From the NCBI GenBank assembly GCA_024227235.1, contig JAAEKY010000068.1, positions 1 to 34,127 on the forward strand: DNA of 34,127 nt. The letters are read 5' to 3'. This document shows, in pieces, positions 16,693-22,682 of the stretch. Origin of the DNA: Desulfobacteraceae bacterium (GTDB lineage: Bacteria > Desulfobacterota > Desulfobacteria > Desulfobacterales > Desulfobacteraceae). The notes under the pieces were generated by a model. It saw only the letters and a program-made list of their open reading frames with translations. It ran no database searches and was not told the origin of the DNA. Positions within the stretch are counted from its first letter, which is position 1. Every line of letters starts with the position of its first letter. Position numbers and translations under genes: made by a program.

Positions 16693-17679
16693 TTAGTTTT
16701 TGACTTCCACATATTTTGATATTTCAGATGGAAGTTTTTCTGCCATTTCTTTGTCTGGCACCCGGCAGGGGATAAATGGGGGTTGTCCCATTTTATTCAG
16801 TGTTTTTAACCCATGCTCGGGAGAAAGAAGGAAACTCAAGAACGCTTTTGCAGCTTCAGGATTGGGTGCATCTTTGAGCATGGTGATGCCATAGGTACAT
16901 GACTTTCCCTTTTTTGTTATCCATGTTCCGGGTTTTTTACCGGAGACATCCACGATGGCCTGTTTGTAAAAATCATCATATTTGTAATTGCCTAAATTGA
17001 TGTGATCGTTCAGGGTTACAAATCTCAACTCATGCTGGATGGCAACAGATAAATATTCCCAGGCATAGTCCATGTTGCCTGTTTTAAGCAGATTAACCAA
17101 CTCAACCGATTTGGGACGAACATTTTTCAGGGGCCTATTGTCTAACAGTTGCTGATACAGGCCGGGAGCATTGTAAAACTTTTCTGCAAGCTGCAGAACC
17201 ATGATACTCCGATAGCCACAGGGATCAAGATTGGGATCGGAATGGCCCCAGGATACAGCTTTTTTTTGCAGGATTTTATACCAATTGTCTTTGGAAATCT
17301 GATCGGCATATTTGCTTTGGTCTGTATAACATAAGACAAGCTGATTCGTCGCAAATCTGATATTCCAGGTGGAAAAATTAGGAATCAGGTTGTTATCGAT
17401 CACTTTATAATCCGCAGATGCCATTATATCGGCAGGCTTGCCGACTTCTGAGATGAGGCGTGCCATCTTTGTACTTCCACCGGCTTCCCTTTGTACGTCA
17501 ACATCGGGATATTTGGCTTCAAATGCCTTTTCAATGGCCGCAAAAGGTACGGTTAAGCTGCCGGCATGGAAAATCGATAACTTCCCTTTCAGCCCTGCCC
17601 GGGCATGTAAAGGAAGTACTGTTATCATCATTCCGGTTAGGACAAGCGTCAATAATATTGGCCATTTTATTTGTTTCAT
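16693..17679 (-). CDS. wtpA: Tungstate/molybdate-binding periplasmic protein, WtpA family
   Basis: The 328-residue product starts with a signal peptide ([20 protein letters not shown], cut near LHARA). It then shows the WtpA pattern '[20 protein letters not shown]', the [20 protein letters not shown] block, IMASADY and [14 protein letters not shown]. These residues line the oxyanion pocket in WtpA, which binds WO4 or MoO4 with octahedral coordination. ATG 17679 has GGAGAT about 7 bases upstream and begins the signal peptide, so it is preferred over the longer frame from 17763. It is first of the operon. Tungstate supply fits the formate or aldehyde oxidoreductases of anaerobic sulfate reducers. 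Confidence 0.9.
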   Translation of the reverse strand: MKQIKWPILLTLVLTGMMITVLPLHARAGLKGKLSIFHAGSLTVPFAAIEKAFEAKYPDVDVQREAGGSTKMARLISEVGKPADIMASADYKVIDNNLIPNFSTWNIRFATNQLVLCYTDQSKYADQISKDNWYKILQKKAVSWGHSDPNLDPCGYRSIMVLQLAEKFYNAPGLYQQLLDNRPLKNVRPKSVELVNLLKTGNMDYAWEYLSVAIQHELRFVTLNDHINLGNYKYDDFYKQAIVDVSGKKPGTWITKKGKSCTYGITMLKDAPNPEAAKAFLSFLLSPEHGLKTLNKMGQPPFIPCRVPDKEMAEKLPSEISKYVEVKN

Positions 17680-17725
17680 TTTATATCTCCTTTTTATGTA
17701 ATTAATGGTTGCTTTTATAAGAAAA

Positions 17726-17738
17726 TTCCAATTTGGAA
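17726..17738. promoter_or_regulatory. Palindromic operator candidate before wtpA
   Basis: TTCCAATTTGGAA is a perfect 6+1+6 palindrome 47-59 bases upstream of the wtpA start codon. The position suits repression by a ModE/TunR-like regulator, but the sequence differs from the E. coli ModE box and no regulator gene is near. Function is inferred from position only. Confidence 0.45.
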
Positions 17739-17891
17739 AACTAAATAGCAACATACGTACCAATTATCACTAAAAACACTATGAATGTCTGTTTATTGCG
17801 GGCTTAAGCTACAAAGTGCTGCTGAAAATGAACGCATGGATGTGTATGTTAATGCAAAAATGCAAACAGGATAGTGAGATAAAGCGCGAAA

Positions 17892-18366
17892 ATGCGACTT
17901 AAACCCTTAGACAACATTCATAAAGAACAAATTGAGTCAATCTTTATATTAGGCCATATTTTAAGGGTGGATAAAGTTGGAAAGGAACTCATGGATGCAG
18001 GTAATACTCCGGATCCAAAATATGTTGAACCGTCAAATTTTCCAGCGGATGACCTGATCGCCAGGCTTGGCAGGAATAAAATAACAGGCCTTGTGGGGGG
18101 GATTCCCTTTTGTTGATTCTTTAAAAGACCGGGTGGGCACTTTTAATTTATTTGAATTACGGGCTGTCCCAGGTGCTGTTCCCCGTGATCAATGGGAAAA
18201 AGTGCTGGCTGAGCACACCATTATTCCAGACAAGAGAATTACCGGTGGTGTTCCCTTTAAAATTATCGGGGATGTAAAACAAAAGCATATGGATTTCTGG
18301 ACATATGGCAAACAATTGTACGTTGATCTTGCCAATAATGACCCTGGAAAATTAGAAAAGCTTTAA
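17892..18366 (+). pseudogene. Unknown protein gene split by a frameshift in a G7 tract
   Basis: Two adjoining frames form one plausible protein. The first (17892-18116) reads MRLKPLDNIHKEQIESIFIL and ends ARLGRNKITGLVGG. The second (to 18366) continues FPFVDSLKDRVGTFNLFELR and ends LANNDPGKLEKL. They meet at seven G (18095-18101); six G would give one 158-residue product with GLVGGFPFVDSLKD. No domain family is recognised. It is on the plus strand, divergent from wtpA. The sequence looks soluble, with no membrane segments or signal peptide. It may be a real pseudogene, a phase-variable gene or a sequencing error. Confidence 0.6.
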
Positions 18367-18534
18367 TCCTTGATTGTGTTAAAAGATAAAAATAGGGGTT
18401 GGCTTAAGTTTGCCTTTGATCCTTGCTGGCAGACAAATAAAATTTAGCAATTAATATGCATTTAATTCAAATTGTGATGTCGATGTATACATTTCTCCTT
18501 CCATTTGTCAGTTTCAATATGATAGTAATAAACC

Positions 18535-20034
18535 ATGAAAATTCAGATCATAAATTTTGATAAAAATGCTGTACCTGACATAGACCAGTCCAGGTTCTAC
18601 GGTCAGGCTCGTTTCATTTCCATGAACGAGGATCAGATTCGGCAGCCTGTCACCAGCGATATGGACAGACTCCCGGATATCTCTGTTGTCTTTATTCATA
18701 CCCATATCAAAGGCTGCCTGGAAAAAATCGCGACCATAACCAAGCAGCATATCCAAATCGAGATCATCGCTGCAGTGGACAACGAAAACCTGGCTACTGG
18801 AGTGCAAGCGCTTAAGAGCGGGGCTTCGGATTTCATAATCCTGCCGGCTACTGCCACCACCTTTGATCTGTATATCAACCGAGCCCTGGAGCGCCTTTAC
18901 CTCCATCGACATATTTGTTTCAACGAAGACTGCTATAAGAGCCGGTTCGCTAAATCCCAGCAGAGCTACCAGCAATTGTTCAACGAGGTGCCCTGCTTTG
19001 TTTTTGTCCAGGACAGGGATTACCAGATCACGGAAGCCAACCGGAAGTTTGAGGAGTATTTCGGCCGCCATATCGGAGAATATTGCTTCGGTATCTGCAA
19101 AAATCGGGACGAACCTTGCCGGAAATGTCCGGCCCAGAAAACCATCAAAAGCGGTACCAACCAGGTATCGGAAATGGAGATTATTTCTTCGGATGGGGTC
19201 AAGCATGTGGTCATCTGCTGGACCGCTCCCATCAGGGACCTGACCGGTCAGGTCACCCATACCCTGGTCATGCTAACGGACATTACTGACGCCCGTCGCC
19301 TGGAAGACCATTTAACCTCCCTGGGTTTTATGATCGGCTCTATCTCCCACGGGATTAAGGGACTTCTCACCAGCATGGACGGGGGGATTTACCTGATGAA
19401 CTCGGGATTTAAATCAGAAAATCCCCAAAAAATTCAGAAAGGCTTTCGGATAACCCGGGAGATGAGTTCCAGGATCAAGAAGCTTGTCCTGGACATCCTC
19501 TATTACACAAAGACCCGGACCATGGAGTGGGAAATGGTCTCCTGCGAAGCCTTTATGGAAGAGACTCTGGACCTGGTAATCATGAAGGCTAAAAAATACG
19601 GTATCACTGTATCCCATAAATTTGAGACCCTGACTCTGGACGACAAAATTGAAGTCGATAGGAACAGTCTCCAGGCCGCTATGATAAATTTCCTTGAAAA
19701 TGCCATTGAAGCCTGTATTGACGACCCAGGTCCCAAGGGAAAGCAGTATACCATTGGTTTTTTTGCCAGGGTTGATCTGGAAAACATCGTGTTCATAATT
19801 CAGGACAACGGCCTGGGTATGGACAAAACCACTCTAAAAAATATTTTCACCATCTTCTTTTCTTCTAAGGGAAATAAAGGAACGGGGCTTGGGCTTTTCA
19901 TCTCCAACAAAGTCATCCAGCAGCATCGGGGGCAGATCGAGGTGGACTCCACAAAAGAACGGGGCAGCCGGTTCGTGATCACCATCCCCAGATTGGTGCC
20001 ACCTACAGCCAAAAACATCAAGCAGATAAAATAA
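18535..20034 (+). CDS. PAS histidine kinase with degenerate N-terminal receiver domain
   Basis: The 499-residue protein has three parts. Residues 1-120 fold like a receiver, but the phospho-acceptor position in VVFIHTHIKG is His55 instead of Asp, and the usual Lys-Pro reads Leu-Pro (GASDFIILPA). Residues about 140-255 are a PAS domain (QLFNEVPCFVFVQDRDYQIT) with a Cys cluster at Cys184, Cys188, Cys195 and Cys198-Pro, possibly metal-binding or redox-active. The kinase core has the H-box SISHGIKGLL (His272), N-box ENAIEAC, G1 DNGLGM and G2 KGNKGTGLGLFIS. No membrane segment is present, so it should be cytoplasmic. No response-regulator gene adjoins it. Its codons are visibly G+C-richer than its neighbours', which suggests separate acquisition. 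Confidence 0.88.
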   Translation: MKIQIINFDKNAVPDIDQSRFYGQARFISMNEDQIRQPVTSDMDRLPDISVVFIHTHIKGCLEKIATITKQHIQIEIIAAVDNENLATGVQALKSGASDFIILPATATTFDLYINRALERLYLHRHICFNEDCYKSRFAKSQQSYQQLFNEVPCFVFVQDRDYQITEANRKFEEYFGRHIGEYCFGICKNRDEPCRKCPAQKTIKSGTNQVSEMEIISSDGVKHVVICWTAPIRDLTGQVTHTLVMLTDITDARRLEDHLTSLGFMIGSISHGIKGLLTSMDGGIYLMNSGFKSENPQKIQKGFRITREMSSRIKKLVLDILYYTKTRTMEWEMVSCEAFMEETLDLVIMKAKKYGITVSHKFETLTLDDKIEVDRNSLQAAMINFLENAIEACIDDPGPKGKQYTIGFFARVDLENIVFIIQDNGLGMDKTTLKNIFTIFFSSKGNKGTGLGLFISNKVIQQHRGQIEVDSTKERGSRFVITIPRLVPPTAKNIKQIK

Positions 20035-20165
20035 ACTGCTCAAACAGATTAAATACATTGGACAAATTATTTTTATTCTGACCCCATTAATTAAAAGCAA
20101 CTCTAAGCAGCCTTGTTTTGGTACAAAAATGGGGCTTTTACGAGGCAATATCAACAATACCGTAA

Positions 20166-20217
20166 ATCTAACAATCAAAATGCACTCGAGCAAGCCGTTA
20201 ATTTTAAAACGTTATAA
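20166..20217 (+). repeat. attC-like site D (52 bp)
   Basis: ATCTAAC is a perfect RYYYAAC R'' box. After 5 bases come AAATGCACTCG, a short loop, GCCGTTAATTTT and GTTATAA (R', 5 of 7). The box order and spacing match sites A-C. It lies 22 bases before the start of the DUF2007-type gene, as expected for the upstream border of a cassette. Confidence 0.8.
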
Positions 20218-20238
20218 GTCATGTAGGTGATTTCAAAT

Positions 20239-20547
20239 ATGTTTTGCCCAATATGTAAATGCGAATATCGGGAAGGATTCACAGAATGTTCTGATTGTAA
20301 AACCCAATTGGTAGCTGAGTTTCCAACTGATAAAAAACCTGTTTCAATCAAATATAAAGAAGTTACTTCAAATCTACGCCATGATGATATTATTGTTATT
20401 AAATCAATTCTGGAGGCTAATGGCATTATCTTTTCCGTACAGGGAGAATTGTTTGGCGCAATACGTGGCGTTCCAAGCACAATCAGGTTAATGGTTCAGG
20501 AAAGTCAGTATGAAGACACATTGGAACTATTAAAAGATTTTATGTAA
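20239..20547 (+). CDS. DUF2007-type protein with N-terminal zinc ribbon
   Basis: A 102-residue protein in two parts. The N-terminal MFCPICKCEYREGFTECSDC is a zinc ribbon (Cys3, Cys6, Cys17, Cys20) of the 'CPxCxxEYRxGFxxCxDC' type. The C-terminal part (DIIVIKSILEANGIIFSVQG, then VPSTIRLMVQESQYEDTLEL) matches the DUF2007 'putative signal-transducing' fold, a PII-like ferredoxin fold of unproven role. ATG 20239 begins the zinc ribbon; a GTG at 20227 is an alternative start. It is the sole gene between attC sites D and E, a textbook single-gene cassette. Confidence 0.8.
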   Translation: MFCPICKCEYREGFTECSDCKTQLVAEFPTDKKPVSIKYKEVTSNLRHDDIIVIKSILEANGIIFSVQGELFGAIRGVPSTIRLMVQESQYEDTLELLKDFM

Positions 20548-20564
20548 CATGCCTTGAACTTTCG

Positions 20565-20684
20565 TTGCAACGGGCTACAAGGGGCGGCTTTTTTGAAATC
20601 TATGGTAACTTTAAAACAGTGTTACTCGCACAAAGCTTAGTGCCCTCCCTGCACTCGGTGGCCCCTGAACTTGAACCATTATAC
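20565..20684 (+). repeat. attC-like site E (120 bp)
   Basis: TTGCAAC (R'' position) is followed by ACAAGGGGC, a long AT-rich centre with GGTAACTTTAAAACAGTGTT, then GTGGCCCCTGAAC and ATTATAC (R' position, degenerate). GGGGC pairs with GCCCC across the site. The centre and the 3' arm align with sites F and G. The AGGAGG of the next gene begins 4 bases after the R' box. Confidence 0.7.
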
Positions 20685-20698
20685 ATCAGGAGGTAATA

Positions 20699-21106
20699 TT
20701 GAATATACGTAAATATCAATCAAAAGATAAAAGTTCATTGGTCTCACTCTGGGAGAGTGTCTTTCCTGATGACCCACCTCATAATGCACCCTCTATTGTT
20801 ATTGAGCAAAAACTGGTAGTTGATGATCTCATTTTTGTAGCAGAAAATGATAAGAAAATTGTTGGTGCTTGCATAGCAGGTTATGATGGACATAGGGGGT
20901 GGCTATATGCGGTTGCTGTTACACAAAGTCACCGTCGCAAAGGAACAGGTACTCTATTAATAAAATTTACAATCAAAGCCCTAAAGGCTATTGGATGCAA
21001 CAAAGTAAATCTTCAAATAAGATCTACAAATACTGCTGTAGCTGATTTTTATAAATCTTTAGGTTTTTTTACAGAAGATCGATTAAGCATGGGAGTGTTC
21101 ACCTAA
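20699..21106 (+). CDS. GNAT-family N-acetyltransferase, YpeA-like
   Basis: A 135-residue GNAT protein. It opens NIRKYQSKDKSSLVSLWESV; the acetyl-CoA-binding motif A is WLYAVAVTQSHRRKGTGTLL (beta-4 strand plus the R-x2-G-x-G/A P-loop: RRKGTG), and motif B is the closing 'NTAVADFYKSLGFFTEDRLS'. The start is TTG 20699, supported by a perfect AGGAGG 5 bases upstream; no ATG fits. GNAT enzymes of this size acetylate small amines, amino acids or protein N-termini; the arrangement resembles YpeA, whose substrate is unproven. It lies alone between attC sites E and F and is therefore a second single-gene cassette. Acetyltransferases are frequent integron cargo. Confidence 0.88.
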   Translation: MNIRKYQSKDKSSLVSLWESVFPDDPPHNAPSIVIEQKLVVDDLIFVAENDKKIVGACIAGYDGHRGWLYAVAVTQSHRRKGTGTLLIKFTIKALKAIGCNKVNLQIRSTNTAVADFYKSLGFFTEDRLSMGVFT

Positions 21107-21112
21107 ATTGGT

Positions 21113-21254
21113 GTATAACTCAGCGCTGCACTGGTCCGCAAAGAGCGGATTTTATAAAATTTGTGATAACTCTAAAACAGTGTCACTCTTAACCCAATTT
21201 AGTGGAACCTTGTTCCCTTGCTTCGCTCGGCGGCCGTGAGCTTTAACGTTCTGT
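21113..21254 (+). repeat. attC-like site F (142 bp)
   Basis: GTATAAC (R'', 6 of 7) is followed by 5 bases and GCTGCACTGG. The 3' end reads GGCCGTGAGC, then TTTAAC and GTTCTGT (R' position). GCT-CAC pairs with GTG-AGC, leaving G21128 unpaired, the same extrahelical G as in the short sites. The centre contains GTGATAACTCTAAAACAGTG, aligning with site E. Confidence 0.75.
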
Positions 21255-21331
21255 TTTCAGTACAGATATCAAAGTTTAAAAAAATTGAAAAATTGTGTTG
21301 CGTATTGCGCATCATGCTGTATGCTTAACTC

Positions 21332-21610
21332 ATTATTAGAACTTTTAAACACAAAAAGCGGCATACGGTCTTTGAAACTGGTAAATTGTCAGGTATTCAA
21401 CCAGGGCACAAACTAAAACTTAGGACTCGGCTAATCGCATTTGATACTTCAATATGCTTAGATGATATGAATACTCCAGGCTGGCGGCTCCACAGTTTAA
21501 AAGGTAATCGTCAAGGGTTATGGGCGATTGATGTAAACAAAAACCGGCGTATCGTTTTTGAGTTTAAAGATGGTAATGCCGATGTTGTAGATTATGAGGA
21601 TTATCACTAA
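21332..21610 (+). CDS. higB: HigB-family toxin (RelE superfamily), apparent ATT start
   Basis: The full HigB pattern is present: IIRTFKHKKRHTVFETGKLS, then GIQPGHKLKLRTRLIAFDTS, PGWRLHSLKGNRQGLWAIDV and RRIVFEFKDGNADVVDYEDY ending in His. HigB toxins cut translating mRNA; the basic and terminal His residues needed for this are in place. The frame opens at 21329, and the residue that should be the initiating Met is ATT (21332 or 21335). The first usable common start is a TTG at 21386, which would remove 18 residues including the conserved FETGK region. Either a rare ATT start is used or the start codon has mutated. The stop overlaps the higA start by one base. It belongs to the cassette between attC sites F and G. 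Confidence 0.8.
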   Translation: MIRTFKHKKRHTVFETGKLSGIQPGHKLKLRTRLIAFDTSICLDDMNTPGWRLHSLKGNRQGLWAIDVNKNRRIVFEFKDGNADVVDYEDYH

Positions 21611-21900
21611 TGGCTATGTATAACTCTCCCCATCCTGGGAAATTCATCAAAGAAGTTTATTTGGAACCTTTAAGTGTATCACCCCGCAGCGTTGCTTTAC
21701 AGCTGAAAGTTTCACCTTCAACCTTTTCAAGGCTTATCAAAGGACAGAGTGCCATTAGTCCAGGGATGGCTCTACGCCTATCTAAATGTTTGGGGCGTAG
21801 TCCGGAAAGTTGGCTGCTTATGCAGGATAGCTATGACCTTTGGCAAGCCAAACAAAATGTCGATCTTTCTGGAATAGAGCCATTAGCAATTCCTGCTTGA
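21610..21900 (+). CDS. higA: HigA-family antitoxin (XRE-type)
   Basis: A 96-residue protein starting MAMYNSPHPGKFIKEVYLEP, the standard HigA/VapI opening ('HPGEILxExxLxP'). An XRE helix-turn-helix covers residues about 22-70 (VALQLKVSPSTFSRLIKGQS, then GMALRLSKCLGRSPESWLLM) and a short tail follows. HigA neutralises HigB and represses the promoter. The order toxin-then-antitoxin is the normal one for higBA. The ATG overlaps the toxin stop (TAATG), so coupling keeps antitoxin synthesis tied to toxin translation. Confidence 0.92.
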   Translation: MAMYNSPHPGKFIKEVYLEPLSVSPRSVALQLKVSPSTFSRLIKGQSAISPGMALRLSKCLGRSPESWLLMQDSYDLWQAKQNVDLSGIEPLAIPA

Positions 21901-21961
21901 TTCGTTAATCTAAAACCACACATAACCGTCGGGCTTTAAAAACCGACACCATAAATTTATA

Positions 21962-22327
21962 ATGTTTTTTTCTGTAATCAAATCAAATAGAATAATATCT
22001 TTCAAGTTCGGAGCCATCATACTATTTTTAGCTCTTTGTTTAGCTCTTGTCGAATCCCTCGGTTTTGCATTGTTTTCTTTTGCAGTTCAGGCAGCACCTG
22101 GTTCAAAAACTGTCTATTTTATATGGAGAATTTTCGATTATTTATTTTTCCAAACTTTTTTATTAGGACTCCTTTGTTTCTCTTCTGGAGTGTTGAACAA
22201 ACTTTTCCAACTTGATTTATCTCTCTTTAAAATGGTTTTTATTTCAATAGCATTTGCTGTAATTTTTTATATCTTTATCGTATTGCAATTAATCGATGAT
22301 GGAATAATTTTGAAAACCATTGGCTAA
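21962..22327 (+). CDS. Small membrane protein of unknown function
   Basis: A 121-residue protein with three hydrophobic segments (residues about 15-41, 54-75 and 88-112). No family is recognised and the charged content is low. It begins 61 bases after higA and ends 6 bases before attC site G, so it is in the same cassette as higBA or in a cassette whose own attC has been lost. ATG 21962 lacks a clear ribosome binding site. GTCGG/CCGAC (21928-21947) may form a small hairpin between higA and this gene. Confidence 0.6.
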   Translation: MFFSVIKSNRIISFKFGAIILFLALCLALVESLGFALFSFAVQAAPGSKTVYFIWRIFDYLFFQTFLLGLLCFSSGVLNKLFQLDLSLFKMVFISIAFAVIFYIFIVLQLIDDGIILKTIG

Positions 22328-22333
22328 GTTAAC

Positions 22334-22476
22334 GCACAACAATCATGCAGCAGACTACAAGAGGCGACCTTTTTCAAAGTTACAGCCACTTTGGAACAGT
22401 GATACTTTCAACTAATTTTACTGGAACCCCTTGTTCCCTCCCTGCGATCGGCTGCCCCTGAATTCCACCGTTGGTG
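22334..22476 (+). repeat. attC-like site G (143 bp)
   Basis: GCACAAC (R'', 6 of 7) is followed by AATCA (the same spacer as in site D), TGCAGCAG and GACTACAAGAGGCGACC. The 3' arm reads CGGCTGCCCCTGAATT and ends near GTTGGTG (R' position). GCAGC pairs with GCTGC. The segment ACTACAAGAGGCGACC matches CTACAAGGGGCGGCT of site E. It is the last site seen in the array. Confidence 0.7.
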
Positions 22477-22682
22477 AAGGCACTCTTCGTATGTGGGCTA
22501 AGATCATTACAAAAGCCTTAATATTCTTTGCTGTGTATGAATTAGACGGTGGATTTTGGACCTGGATCTGCTTTTCCCTTATTAAAATTAAATATTTATT
22601 TTTAAGAAGGAACTTGCTTTTTGGCGGTTTTTTTGATGAATCATTAGTGCACGGAAGATATTTTTTAAAAATGGAGGAAAAA

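Noticed and set aside
22431..22682. N-terminal extension of the C10 protease
   Set aside because: The upstream part runs through attC site G and precedes a good ribosome binding site and signal peptide at 22683, so it is not part of the protein.
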